From assembly GCA_965212145.1 (NCBI GenBank), contig CBDBUY010000010.1:124001-188000 (forward strand): DNA of 64,000 bases, in the 5' to 3' direction. Source of the DNA: JAAEPI01 sp965212145 (GTDB lineage Bacteria > Bacteroidota > Bacteroidia > Cytophagales > Cyclobacteriaceae). Below, one piece after another: positions 35,831 to 43,822 of this stretch. Below the pieces are notes generated by a model, which was not told the DNA's origin, did no database searches, and saw only the letters and a program-made list of their open reading frames with translations. The translations under genes were made by a program, and so were the position numbers. Each line of letters starts with the position of its first letter. Within the stretch, counting starts at the first letter, position 1.

Positions 35831-36271
35831 TTAGGCCCAAGGGGCATTTCCTATTACTTTCACACCCATACTCCTCGCTGTACCGGCCACTTGCTTCATC
35901 GCTGACTCCACTTTGAAAGCATTCAAGTCAGTCATTTTCACTTCAGCAATCTCTTTGATCTGGTCCCAAGTAATAGACCCAACTTTCGCCCGATTTGGCT
36001 CAGCTGATCCTTTTTTCAACTTGATCGCTTCCATGATCATCACAGCAGCTGGAGGAGTCTTAATGATAAAATCAAAAGACTTGTCAGAATAGATAGTCAC
36101 AACTACCGGAAGGAGTTGTCCTTGTCTATCCTGCGTCCGAGCATTAAACTGCTTACAGAACTCCATGATATTCAGTCCCTTCGCACCTAGTGCAGGTCCC
36201 ACTGGAGGAGATGGATTTGCTGCACCACCTCTAATCTGCAACTTTAATGAACCTGATATTTCCTTGGCCAT
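35831..36271 (-). CDS. rplK: 50S ribosomal protein L11
   Basis: L11 belongs to the GTPase-associated centre and is needed for RelA activation in many bacteria. The 146-residue product shows the Pro-rich AANPSPPVGPALGAKGLNIM and the RNA-binding C-domain. It follows nusG by 3 bases. Confidence 0.98.
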   Translation of the reverse strand: MAKEISGSLKLQIRGGAANPSPPVGPALGAKGLNIMEFCKQFNARTQDRQGQLLPVVVTIYSDKSFDFIIKTPPAAVMIMEAIKLKKGSAEPNRAKVGSITWDQIKEIAEVKMTDLNAFKVESAMKQVAGTARSMGVKVIGNAPWA

Positions 36272-36274
36272 TTT

Positions 36275-36829
36275 TTAATCTTCTTTTTCTACCTGTATAT
36301 AGTTCAACTCCACCGGAGTATTTCTACCAAAAATTTTCACTGTGACGTTCAGCTTCTTTCTATCTTCAAAGACCTCCTCCACGGTACCGGTAAATCCACT
36401 GAATGGACCGTCCATTACCTTGACTGATTCTCCGATTATAAAAGGAGTATCCAACTGTTCGTCTTGCTCCTCTGCTTCGTCCACTCTTCCTAAGATTCTA
36501 TTCACCTCAGCCTGTCTCAGAGGAAGTGGTTCCTTTGTTGTGCTCGTTCCAGAGGCACCCAAAAAACCAATCACGCCTGGAATACTATTAATAAGGTGTG
36601 TTGTTTCCCCACTCGATAGATCTGCTGAGATAAGGATGTAACCCGGAAAGAAATTTCTTTCGCGAATTCTCTTCTTACCGTTCCGCATTTCATATACCTT
36701 CTCAGAAGGGATCAAGACCTGTGGGATACTCTCTTCCATTTTGGCTCGAGCAATCTCATTTTCCAGGTAATTCTTAACCTTCTTTTCCTGCCCACTGACA
36801 GCCCTAACTACGTACCATTTATATTCCAT
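36275..36829 (-). CDS. nusG: Transcription elongation factor NusG
   Basis: NusG links RNA polymerase with the ribosome or Rho. The 184-residue product has the NGN domain (WYVVRAVSGQEKKVKNYLEN, FFPGYILISADLSSGETTHL) and the KOW motif (GESVKVMDGPFSGFTGTVEE). It lies 3 bases after secE, in the standard order before rplK. Confidence 0.97.
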   Translation of the reverse strand: MEYKWYVVRAVSGQEKKVKNYLENEIARAKMEESIPQVLIPSEKVYEMRNGKKRIRERNFFPGYILISADLSSGETTHLINSIPGVIGFLGASGTSTTKEPLPLRQAEVNRILGRVDEAEEQDEQLDTPFIIGESVKVMDGPFSGFTGTVEEVFEDRKKLNVTVKIFGRNTPVELNYIQVEKED

Positions 36830-36832
36830 TTC

Positions 36833-37024
36833 CTAGAAAGCGTCGTAGTAGAACTTCATTCCGTTCTCGAGTACATAGTCCATTGCCCCTATGACCAAAG
36901 CAAAAATTAAGGAAGCGACAAGAACTAGAATGGCGCTATTCTGCAATGAAGCATACTTCGGCCAAGTCACCTTGTGAACCAATTCCTGATATGAATCCTT
37001 AAAAAAATCTATGACTTGTGACAT
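36833..37024 (-). CDS. secE: Preprotein translocase subunit SecE
   Basis: The 63-residue protein has an amphipathic start (SQVIDFFKDSYQELVHKVTW) and a single membrane segment (NSAILVLVASLIFALVIGAM). It clamps SecY. It lies 20 bases after tRNA-Trp, on the same transcript. Confidence 0.95.
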   Translation of the reverse strand: MSQVIDFFKDSYQELVHKVTWPKYASLQNSAILVLVASLIFALVIGAMDYVLENGMKFYYDAF

Positions 37025-37044
37025 CTAAAAACACCTTTTAATTG

Positions 37045-37117
37045 CACGGGAGGAGGGACTCGAACCCCCAACCAATGGTTTTGGAGACCACTACTCTACC
37101 AATTGAGCTACACCCGT
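37045..37117 (-). tRNA. trnW: tRNA-Trp (anticodon CCA)
   Basis: The 73-base cloverleaf has a seven-base anticodon loop CTCCAAA with anticodon CCA, the D-loop GCTCAATTGGTAGAG and the T-arm GGGTTCGAGTCCC. The acceptor stem has one T-T mismatch. The 3' CCA is not encoded. Confidence 0.95.
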
Positions 37118-37127
37118 AAAAAGCCAT

Positions 37128-37176
37128 GCAGCCCGAAAAGGACTGCAAAGCTAGTTTATTAAATATTGATAGCAAA
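37128..37176 (-). promoter_or_regulatory. Promoter and 5' hairpin of tRNA-Trp-secE-nusG-rplKAJL
   Basis: TAGCTTTG at 37146-37153 is the -7 box, with TTTG at 37173-37176 exactly 19 bases upstream. The TTTG is supplied by the T-run of the tuf terminator. Downstream, GCAGTCC and GGGCTGC form a seven-pair hairpin (37128-37146) around TTTTC. Confidence 0.8.
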
Positions 37177-37202
37177 AAAAGCCTTAGAAAAATCTAAGGC
37201 TT
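37172..37202 (-). terminator. Terminator after tuf
   Basis: AAGCCTTAGA and TCTAAGGCTT form a ten-base stem with a TTTT loop, followed by a run of T. The T-run overlaps the -33 box of the next promoter. Confidence 0.9.
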
Positions 37203-37217
37203 ATTCTTAAGTATCTA

Positions 37218-38405
37218 TTAATCAAGGATCTCAGTAACCTGACCAGAACCTACAGTTCGGCCACCTTCTCTGATCGCAAATCGAAGACCTTTTTCAAGAG
37301 CAACTTTGTTGATCAAGTTTACCTCGATAGTTACGTTATCACCAGGCATTACCATCTCCACATTTTCAGGAAGCATGATCTCGCCAGTAACGTCAGTAGT
37401 TCTTAGGTAGAACTGAGGACGGTACTTGTTGAAAAATGGAGTGTGACGTCCACCTTCTTCTTTCGAAAGAACGTAAACCTCTGCTTTGAAATGAGCGTGA
37501 GGAGTTACAGACTTAGGCTTACAGATGATCATTCCTCTCTTGATCTCAGCTTTCTCAATACCTCTAAGAAGTAGACCAACGTTATCACCAGCTTCTCCTC
37601 TATCAAGAATCTTACGGAACATCTCCACACCAGTAATAGTAGAAGTCATTCCTTCAGCACCCATACCGATGATATCAACTGGATCTCCAGAGTTGATTAC
37701 ACCTCTTTCGATTCTACCAGTAGCTACAGTTCCTCTACCAGTAATTGAGAATACGTCCTCAACTGGCATCAAGAAGTCTTTGTCGATTGCTCTTTCTGGA
37801 AGAGGAATATACTCATCCACAGCAGTCATTAGCTCTTCAACTTTTTCTACCCACTGAGCTTCACCGTTCAATGCTCCAAGAGCAGAACCAGCAATTACAG
37901 GGATATCATCACCAGGGAATTCGTAAGCTGAAAGTAGCTCTCTGATTTCCATTTCAACTAACTCAAGAAGTTCTTCATCGTCAACAAGGTCAACCTTGTT
38001 CATGAAGACAACCAAAGCAGGAACACCTACCTGTCTTGAAAGAAGGATGTGCTCTCTAGTTTGTGGCATTGGTCCGTCAGTAGCAGCAACCACGATGATC
38101 GCTCCGTCCATCTGTGCAGCTCCAGTTACCATGTTTTTTACATAATCCGCGTGACCAGGGCAGTCAACGTGAGCATAGTGACGATTTTCCGTCTGATACT
38201 CAATGTGTGAAGTATTAATAGTAATACCTCTTTCTTTTTCCTCAGGTGCATTGTCAATCGCTGAGAAATCTTTTTGTTCAGCAAGACCCTTTCCAGCAAG
38301 TACCGATGAGATAGCTGCAGTCAAAGTTGTTTTACCATGGTCAACGTGTCCGATAGTCCCGATGTTAACGTGAGGTTTCGAACGATCAAAATTTTCTTTA
38401 GCCAT
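37218..38405 (-). CDS. tuf: Elongation factor Tu
   Basis: EF-Tu delivers aminoacyl-tRNA to the ribosome. The 395-residue product has the P-loop GHVDHGKTTLTAAI, DCPGHADYVKNMVTGAAQMD and NKVDLVDD for GTP binding, and domains II and III complete. It is transcribed behind three tRNA genes, separately from the str operon. Confidence 0.98.
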   Translation of the reverse strand: MAKENFDRSKPHVNIGTIGHVDHGKTTLTAAISSVLAGKGLAEQKDFSAIDNAPEEKERGITINTSHIEYQTENRHYAHVDCPGHADYVKNMVTGAAQMDGAIIVVAATDGPMPQTREHILLSRQVGVPALVVFMNKVDLVDDEELLELVEMEIRELLSAYEFPGDDIPVIAGSALGALNGEAQWVEKVEELMTAVDEYIPLPERAIDKDFLMPVEDVFSITGRGTVATGRIERGVINSGDPVDIIGMGAEGMTSTITGVEMFRKILDRGEAGDNVGLLLRGIEKAEIKRGMIICKPKSVTPHAHFKAEVYVLSKEEGGRHTPFFNKYRPQFYLRTTDVTGEIMLPENVEMVMPGDNVTIEVNLINKVALEKGLRFAIREGGRTVGSGQVTEILD

Positions 38406-38478
38406 GTTTGATAATCCTCTTTTTAGTTAGTTCAAAAATTTATTTTACTGTCAAATATTTAATTACACTTTCATGTTG

Positions 38479-38550
38479 AGCCAACGGCGGGAATTGAACC
38501 CGCGACCTCTTCCTTACCAAGGAAACGCTCTACCCCTGAGCTACGTCGGC
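38479..38550 (-). tRNA. trnT: tRNA-Thr (anticodon GGT)
   Basis: The 72-base cloverleaf has acceptor GCCGACG/CGTTGGC (one G-T pair), anticodon loop TTGGTAA with GGT, and T-arm CGGGTTCAATTCCCG. The CCA end is not encoded. It is the gene closest to tuf. Confidence 0.95.
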
Positions 38551-38619
38551 TAATACGTCCCAAGTCTATCATCTCCACTTAGTCAGACTTACCGACTTGC
38601 AACTCAAGAAAAAAAATAG

Positions 38620-38692
38620 AGCGGGCGACCAGGTTCGAACCGGCGACCTACAGCTTGGAAGGCTGTCGCTCTACCAACTGAGCTACGCCCGC
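38620..38692 (-). tRNA. trnG: tRNA-Gly (anticodon TCC)
   Basis: The 73-base cloverleaf has the perfect acceptor GCGGGCG/CGCCCGC, anticodon loop CTTCCAA with TCC, and T-arm GGTTCGAACC. The CCA end is not encoded. Confidence 0.95.
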
Positions 38693-38771
38693 TTATTTCC
38701 TTCTTCTACTCCTGACCACATACGCGATGCGATCATGGTGACCATACTTTTTCAAGTTGGGTTCACTCTGG

Positions 38772-38854
38772 TGGGGGGAGCAGGATTCGAACCTACGAAG
38801 ACATAAGTCAGCAGATTTACAGTCTGCCCCAGTTGGCCGCTTTGGTATCCCCCC
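38772..38854 (-). tRNA. trnY: tRNA-Tyr (anticodon GTA)
   Basis: The 83-base class II tRNA has acceptor GGGGGGA/TCCCCCC, anticodon GTA in the loop CTGTAAA and a long variable arm (TGACTTATGTCTTCG region). The discriminator A is followed by CCA in the DNA (38769-38771). It heads the tRNA-tuf transcript. Confidence 0.94.
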
Positions 38855-38871
38855 TTATGTTAATGAACACA

Positions 38872-38932
38872 CTTTTTCAGGCCTCCCTGAAAAAGGGATT
38901 GCAAAAGTATATTCTTTTTCTTTTTATTCAAA
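38872..38932 (-). promoter_or_regulatory. Promoter and 5' hairpin of the tRNA-Tyr/Gly/Thr-tuf operon
   Basis: TACTTTTG at 38902-38909 matches TAnnTTTG, and TTTG at 38929-38932 lies exactly 19 bases upstream. Immediately downstream CTTTTTCAGG and CCTGAAAAAG form a perfect ten-base stem with a four-base loop (38872-38895). Confidence 0.8.
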
Positions 38933-38979
38933 CTTTTAAGCCGTCCTCAGAAATATTTCTGACCTCCTTATTTAAGGGC

Positions 38980-38987
38980 TAATTTTG
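38980..38987 (+). promoter_or_regulatory. -7 promoter element of the biotin carrier gene
   Basis: TAATTTTG matches TAnnTTTG, and only 6 bases separate it from the ATG at 38994. The transcript is therefore probably leaderless. The -33 region is not clear. Confidence 0.5.
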
Positions 38988-38993
38988 ACACCC

Positions 38994-39485
38994 ATGGAAT
39001 ACGAAATTCATATTGACAGCAGAAAACTCGCAGTGGACATTACAGCTGACAAAATCACGGTGGATGGCCAGGAAATTCAAGCCGAAATAATCGAAAAGAA
39101 TGGAGCCTATTTTATCCATCAGAAGAAAAATATTTCTACGGCAAGAATTTTATCTGAGGATGGTAATACATTGAAGCTTCAGATAAATGGAAAAACTCAG
39201 GAGGTTGTCGTGCATGATCACATTTCCATTCTATTAGAAAAGCTGGGGATGTCCGAAGTTTTGGCAGATAAAGAAGCTGAAATTAAAGCTCCCATGCCTG
39301 GATCAATTTTGGAGATCATGGTCAACGAGGGAGATGAAGTTGAGGAAGGTCAGGCCATATTGATCCTGGAAGCCATGAAAATGGAAAACATGATTAAAGC
39401 CCCAAGTGCGGCTACTATAAAAAAGGTCAACATTGCGAAAGGAGACAATGTGGAAAAAAATGCCACGCTGATAGAATTCGAATAA
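38994..39485 (+). CDS. Biotin carboxyl carrier protein subunit of an acyl-CoA carboxylase
   Basis: The 163-residue protein ends in a biotinyl domain (MPGSILEIMVNEGDEVEEGQ, LEAMKMENMIKAPSA). The biotin-accepting lysine is residue 129 of the AMKM motif. The first ~75 residues form a beta-rich domain typical of free-standing carriers of propionyl-CoA or related carboxylases, rather than acetyl-CoA AccB. It carries carboxyl groups from a biotin carboxylase to a carboxyltransferase. No biotin carboxylase is nearby; an acyl-CoA carboxylase beta subunit lies at 62350-63972. The frame extends to a TTG at 38985, but the ATG is preferred. It diverges from the tRNA operon. Confidence 0.88.
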   Translation: MEYEIHIDSRKLAVDITADKITVDGQEIQAEIIEKNGAYFIHQKKNISTARILSEDGNTLKLQINGKTQEVVVHDHISILLEKLGMSEVLADKEAEIKAPMPGSILEIMVNEGDEVEEGQAILILEAMKMENMIKAPSAATIKKVNIAKGDNVEKNATLIEFE

Positions 39486-39504
39486 TCTTCTGGAATGCCT
39501 CTTA

Positions 39505-39512
39505 TATATTTG
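39505..39512 (+). promoter_or_regulatory. -7 promoter element of pyrH-frr
   Basis: TATATTTG matches TAnnTTTG and leaves a leader of about 17-20 bases before the pyrH ATG. The -33 region is weak (TTCTGG-like). Confidence 0.5.
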
Positions 39513-39535
39513 TCCGGTTTCTTCCACCCACACAA

Positions 39536-40240
39536 ATGAAATACAAAAGAGTACTATTAAAACTAAGCGGCGAATCCCTCATGGGTAGCAAACAACACGG
39601 AATTGATTCCGCAAGATTGCAGACCTATGCCCGTGAAATAAAAAAGGTTCATGACGCTGGTCTGGAGCTCGCAATTGTGATCGGTGGTGGGAATATTTTT
39701 CGTGGTGTTGATTCTGCGGACCTTGGGATTGACAGAGTGCAGGGAGATTATATGGGTATGCTGGCGACAGTCATCAACGCAATGGCTCTGCAGAGTACTC
39801 TCGAAGATCATGGCCTATACACCCGACTCATGGCTGGCCTAAAAATGGAGCAAGTTTGTGAGCCCTTTATAAGGAGACGCGCAATCAGACATTTGGAGAA
39901 AGGGCGGATCGTGATCTTTGGAGCTGGAATCGGAAACCCGTATTTCACTACGGACTCGACCGCCAGCTTGAGAGCAGTGGAGATTGAGGCTGACGTGGTG
40001 ATGAAGGGCACAAGAGTCGATGGTGTTTACTCTGCAGATCCGGAGAAAGATGCAACAGCGGAAAGGTATGAAGAAATCTCATTCGCAGAAGTTTATGAAA
40101 AAGGACTCAGCGTGATGGACATGACTGCCTTTACCCTTTGCCAGGAAAATGGCCTGCCGATCATCGTTTTTGATATGAACAAGGAAGGCAATCTGGAGAA
40201 ACTCACACGTGGAGAAAAAATTGGAACATTAATTAGCTAA
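39536..40240 (+). CDS. pyrH: UMP kinase
   Basis: PyrH phosphorylates UMP to UDP with ATP. The 234-residue product is full length (MKYKRVLLKLSGESLMGSKQ, AIVIGGGNIFRG, MTAFTLCQENGLPIIVFDMN). It belongs to the amino-acid-kinase fold. It precedes frr by 2 bases, an order found widely in bacteria. Confidence 0.98.
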   Translation: MKYKRVLLKLSGESLMGSKQHGIDSARLQTYAREIKKVHDAGLELAIVIGGGNIFRGVDSADLGIDRVQGDYMGMLATVINAMALQSTLEDHGLYTRLMAGLKMEQVCEPFIRRRAIRHLEKGRIVIFGAGIGNPYFTTDSTASLRAVEIEADVVMKGTRVDGVYSADPEKDATAERYEEISFAEVYEKGLSVMDMTAFTLCQENGLPIIVFDMNKEGNLEKLTRGEKIGTLIS

Positions 40241-40242
40241 TA

Positions 40243-40803
40243 ATGGAGGAAATAGATTTTTACCTAGAGAATGCAAAAGACATGATGGACAAGGCCGTGC
40301 AGCACACACGTGATGCTTTGGCCAAGATCAGAGCTGGGAAAGCTATGCCGGCAATGCTGGAAGGAATTCAGGTAGAATACTACGGGAGCATGACTCCACT
40401 AAGTCAAGTTGCTTCCGTGACTACACCCGATGCGCGAACGATCAGCATCAAGCCATGGGAAAAGACAATCATTCCTGAAATAGAAAAGGCGATCATGAAT
40501 TCTGATTTAGGGCTGAACCCTCAGAATGATGGCGAGCTAATAAGAATCAATGTGCCCGCCCTGACTGAGGAGCGACGAGAGATGCTGGTTCGTCAGGCGA
40601 GAAATGAGGCGGAAAATGGAAAAATCTCTATCCGAAATGCTCGAAAGGAAACCAACGATGCTCTGAAGAAATTAAAGAATGATGGAGTATCAGAAGACGC
40701 CATCAAGGGTGCGGAGGATGAAGTTCAGAAACTTACGGATCAACACACAACTTCAATTGACAGCATTCTGGAAACCAAGGAAAAAGACATCATGACGGTC
40801 TAA
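40243..40803 (+). CDS. frr: Ribosome recycling factor
   Basis: RRF splits post-termination ribosomes together with EF-G. The 186-residue product has a long three-helix bundle and the conserved RAGKAMPAMLEGIQVEYYGS, NVPALTEERREMLVRQARNE and ARKETNDALKKLKNDG. Its last 14 bases overlap the convergent gene at 40790. Confidence 0.98.
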   Translation: MEEIDFYLENAKDMMDKAVQHTRDALAKIRAGKAMPAMLEGIQVEYYGSMTPLSQVASVTTPDARTISIKPWEKTIIPEIEKAIMNSDLGLNPQNDGELIRINVPALTEERREMLVRQARNEAENGKISIRNARKETNDALKKLKNDGVSEDAIKGAEDEVQKLTDQHTTSIDSILETKEKDIMTV

Positions 40804-41269
40804 TTGAAACGCCAAGCTTTTCGGCGATTGGCTTCAGTCGAGTTCGAAGTTTCGTTTCATCCTCATTCGAAATAAGAAACACATTGCGATCATCAATTTT
40901 GACATACGCATCGTATTTCTTAAATCTGATTTCCTCCACAGCCCCAGTGTAGCGATGATAGTTTTGTTTGTATTGCTGAGGCTTTAGGTAAATTTCTTTC
41001 AATTCATTAAAGGAAACTGACTCGCCGTATCGCTTTCCAAGCACGACAGTCAAATCACTGTAAACCTTATTCTGAAGATCGACCTCCAACATGTAGAAAG
41101 CCGTCCAAATGGGGATCAACAAAAAGCCAAGAAGACACAAAATAAGAAACCCAATGGGTGAATTGAGTTTAACTACGATCACTAAGCAGGCACATGCCAC
41201 GAGCAGTGTAGCAAAAAACCTGAACGTACTATTCATCACCCTGCCTTGATTGATCCTTACTTTCGTCAT
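40790..41269 (-). CDS. Hypothetical membrane protein, PH-like C-terminal part
   Basis: This 159-residue protein has a short basic start and two membrane segments (about residues 16-34 and 38-58). A soluble domain of about 100 residues follows, rich in beta-strand patterns (LEVDLQNKVYSDLTVVLGKR, YDAYVKIDDRNVFLISNEDE). The layout resembles bacterial PH-like membrane proteins, but I cannot name a family. It ends inside frr, overlapping by 14 bases in convergent orientation. It diverges from asnB. Confidence 0.75.
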   Translation of the reverse strand: MTKVRINQGRVMNSTFRFFATLLVACACLVIVVKLNSPIGFLILCLLGFLLIPIWTAFYMLEVDLQNKVYSDLTVVLGKRYGESVSFNELKEIYLKPQQYKQNYHRYTGAVEEIRFKKYDAYVKIDDRNVFLISNEDETKLRTRLKPIAEKLGVSIRPS

Positions 41270-41381
41270 TTTTTAATAAAAATATGATTTTAATACATAA
41301 TCCGTAATTTATTAAATGATTCATTTAGAAATCAATAATAAAAATACAGATTTGCTGACATTATAATTTTTACAGAAAGAT

Positions 41382-43037
41382 ATGTGCGGTATTGTTTGCG
41401 CTTTTGAACTTAAAACAGATTCTGAACAACTCAGGCCTCAGCTCCTGGAAATGTCAAAATCCCTGCGACACAGAGGGCCGGACTGGTCCGGAATTTACTC
41501 AGACGAAAATGCGATTCTGGCTCACGAACGACTGACGATCGTGGATCCAGTTTCCGGGAATCAACCAATTGTGAGCAGCGACGGGCAGTACATCCTCGCC
41601 GTGAATGGCGAAATCTATAATCATCAAGAGATTAGGCGAAAGCTGGATTTTGATTTTCAGACCAACTCGGATTGTGAAGTAATCATCGCGCTTTATAAAA
41701 AATACGGAGACAAGCTCTTCGAGCATCTTAGAGGAATGTATGCTTTCGCTCTGTACGATAAAGCGAACAACACTTTCATAGCCGGACGAGATCACATGGG
41801 CATCATTCCGCTTTATTACGGTTTTGATGGATTGGGACAATTATTCATTGGCTCTGAACTGAAGGCCCTGGAAGGCTATTGCAAAACGTTAGACAGTTTT
41901 CCTCCGGGACATTTCATGAGTTCGGAAAACCTAACCCCAAAGAAATGGTACGAACGTGACTGGATGGATTTTGAGAATGTAAAAGACAATGAATCTTCAA
42001 TAGACGAATTGCGAGATGCGCTGGAAAAATCTATTCACAGTCACCTAATGTCTGACGTGCCTTATGGCGTATTGCTATCAGGGGGACTGGACTCGAGCAT
42101 CGTTTCTGCAGTAACAAAAAAATATGCAGGTAAGCGCGTTGAATCGGAAGATACTGCCGAGGCGTGGTGGCCACAGCTCCACTCTTTCGCTGTGGGGTTG
42201 GAAGGCTCCCCCGATCTTGCCGCAGCACAGAAAGTGGCCGATCACATTGGCACAATTCATCACGAAGTGAAATTCACCGTCCAGGAAGGCTTGGATGCGA
42301 TCCGTGATGTGATCTATCACTTGGAGACATATGACGTTACTACCGTCCGCGCTTCAACTCCAATGTATCTACTCGCCCGAGTTATTAAATCCATGGGCAT
42401 CAAGATGGTGCTCTCAGGAGAAGGCGCTGACGAGATTTTTGGAGGCTACTTGTATTTTCACAAAGCTCCGAATGCTCAAGCTTTCCATGAAGAAACTATC
42501 AGGAAACTGGGCAAACTCCATCTCTATGATTGTTTGCGCGCAAACAAAGCCCTCTCGGCTTGGGGCGTTGAAGGTCGTGTCCCGTTCCTGGACAAGGAGT
42601 TTATGGATGTGGCTATGCGTCTCAATCCAGAAGATAAAATGTCCGGCGAGGGTAAAATGGAAAAGTGGATCCTTCGCAAGGCCTTTGAAAACCACTTGCC
42701 GGAAAGTGTGGCATGGAGGCAGAAAGAGCAATTCTCGGATGGGGTAGGCTACTCATGGATCGATGAACTAAAGGTAATGGTTGAGAATCTTGTGACCGAC
42801 GATGAAATGAGCGCCGCTGCACATCAATTCCCGGTGAATACCCCTCAGAACAAGGAAGAGTATTTTTACCGTTCGATTTTCGCTAGTCACTTTCCAAGTA
42901 CAGCAGCCGCTAAAACAGTTCCGTCCGTTCCGTCGGTGGCATGTAGTACGCCTGAAGCGCTGGCATGGGATGAGTCCTTTAAGAACTTGAACGATCCATC
43001 AGGCAGGGCAGTCGGCACGCATGAGGTGGCTTATTAA
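41382..43037 (+). CDS. asnB: Asparagine synthase B (glutamine-hydrolysing)
   Basis: AsnB makes asparagine from aspartate, glutamine and ATP. The 551-residue product has Cys2 as the glutaminase nucleophile (MCGIVCAFE), glutaminase-domain motifs RHRGPDWSGIYSDENAILAH and VNGEIYNHQEIR, and the synthetase PP-loop LSGGLDSSIVSAV. The SGEGADEIFGGY segment binds substrate. Length and order match AsnB. The ~110 bases upstream are AT-rich without an exact -7 match. Confidence 0.97.
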   Translation: MCGIVCAFELKTDSEQLRPQLLEMSKSLRHRGPDWSGIYSDENAILAHERLTIVDPVSGNQPIVSSDGQYILAVNGEIYNHQEIRRKLDFDFQTNSDCEVIIALYKKYGDKLFEHLRGMYAFALYDKANNTFIAGRDHMGIIPLYYGFDGLGQLFIGSELKALEGYCKTLDSFPPGHFMSSENLTPKKWYERDWMDFENVKDNESSIDELRDALEKSIHSHLMSDVPYGVLLSGGLDSSIVSAVTKKYAGKRVESEDTAEAWWPQLHSFAVGLEGSPDLAAAQKVADHIGTIHHEVKFTVQEGLDAIRDVIYHLETYDVTTVRASTPMYLLARVIKSMGIKMVLSGEGADEIFGGYLYFHKAPNAQAFHEETIRKLGKLHLYDCLRANKALSAWGVEGRVPFLDKEFMDVAMRLNPEDKMSGEGKMEKWILRKAFENHLPESVAWRQKEQFSDGVGYSWIDELKVMVENLVTDDEMSAAAHQFPVNTPQNKEEYFYRSIFASHFPSTAAAKTVPSVPSVACSTPEALAWDESFKNLNDPSGRAVGTHEVAY

Positions 43038-43045
43038 TCCTCTCA

Positions 43046-43061
43046 TGTAACCGATGTTACA
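43046..43061. promoter_or_regulatory. Perfect 16-base palindrome upstream of the nuo genes
   Basis: TGTAAC-CGAT-GTTACA is a perfect inverted repeat 47 bases before the ATG of the small membrane protein that precedes nuoA. The 6-4-6 spacing resembles operators of CRP/FNR-family regulators. It could also fold as an RNA hairpin at the asnB 3' end, but no T-run follows. Confidence 0.45.
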
Positions 43062-43108
43062 GGGGGTCTGCACCTAAAGCCATTCCTTGCGTGAATAATA
43101 CTTTTCGT

Positions 43109-43354
43109 ATGAAAATCTCAAAAGGAAATATTGGCTTTGCATTGATCATTTGTCTGACATTGGGTTTGGCTCCATTCAATCCGCAACCACACATTATCGG
43201 AAAATTAAAGTGGGTGGCCGGAGGCGCTATCAGCATGAAACCCATTGACTACTTCGATCTTGTTCTACATGGTTTGCCCTGGGTATACCTCCTCACTCTT
43301 CTGATTCTTTTTTCCATTCGCTTTGTTAAGAACCAAAAGAAAGGACTTGACTAA
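43109..43354 (+). CDS. Small two-segment membrane protein preceding nuoA
   Basis: The 81-residue protein has membrane segments near residues 7-24 and 54-74. They flank a conserved-looking loop (FNPQPHIIGKLKWVAGGAIS, MKPIDYFDLVLHGLPW). I recall similar short proteins in Bacteroidota, sometimes labelled RND transporter without support. The function is unknown. The frame extends to a GTG at 43091, but the ATG at 43109 is preferred. It ends 9 bases before nuoA and is likely on the same transcript. Confidence 0.75.
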   Translation: MKISKGNIGFALIICLTLGLAPFNPQPHIIGKLKWVAGGAISMKPIDYFDLVLHGLPWVYLLTLLILFSIRFVKNQKKGLD

Positions 43355-43363
43355 TTTGCAACT

Positions 43364-43822
43364 ATGAACACCATCTCCGGTTTCGGTACGGTTTTACTCT
43401 TTTTGATTGGAGGATTCCTGTTTGTCTTGGTCACGCTTTTGGTCGGACGGATTCTCAGACCTTCAAGACCGAACGAAGAAAAACAAACTACCTACGAATC
43501 AGGTGAAGATCCGGCGCATTCGGCGATGGGAAATTTCAATCCGCGCTTCTATGTGGTCGCTCTGATATTCTTGCTTTTTGAAGCCGAGCTGGTTTTCCTT
43601 TTTCCCTGGGCGATCGTTTTCGGAGATGCGGAGTTGGTGGAGCAAACCGGAGGGCTTTGGGGTAAATTCTCACTGATAGAAACTTTCATCTTCATCGGAC
43701 TACTCGGACTCGGGCTTATTTATGTCTGGGCAAAAGGGATGCTCGACTGGGTGAAACCAAACCCGCAGAAATCTAATTATCAATCCAAGATTCCGAAAGA
43801 GGCGTATGACCGATATTCCTAA
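43364..43822 (+). CDS. nuoA: NADH-quinone oxidoreductase subunit A
   Basis: NuoA is a three-helix membrane subunit at the quinone end of complex I. The 152-residue product has membrane segments near residues 7-28, 66-88 and 102-122. It shows the conserved YESGEDPAHSAMGNFNPRFY loop and FEAELVFLFPWA. The last 17 bases overlap nuoB. Confidence 0.96.
   Translation: MNTISGFGTVLLFLIGGFLFVLVTLLVGRILRPSRPNEEKQTTYESGEDPAHSAMGNFNPRFYVVALIFLLFEAELVFLFPWAIVFGDAELVEQTGGLWGKFSLIETFIFIGLLGLGLIYVWAKGMLDWVKPNPQKSNYQSKIPKEAYDRYS

Noticed and set aside
42331..42747. 138-codon plus-strand open frame inside asnB
   Set aside because: It is an alternative frame wholly within the well-supported asnB gene, with no recognisable protein.
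43046..43061. Palindrome considered as an asnB terminator
   Set aside because: The stem is only six bases and is followed by GGGGG rather than a T-run.
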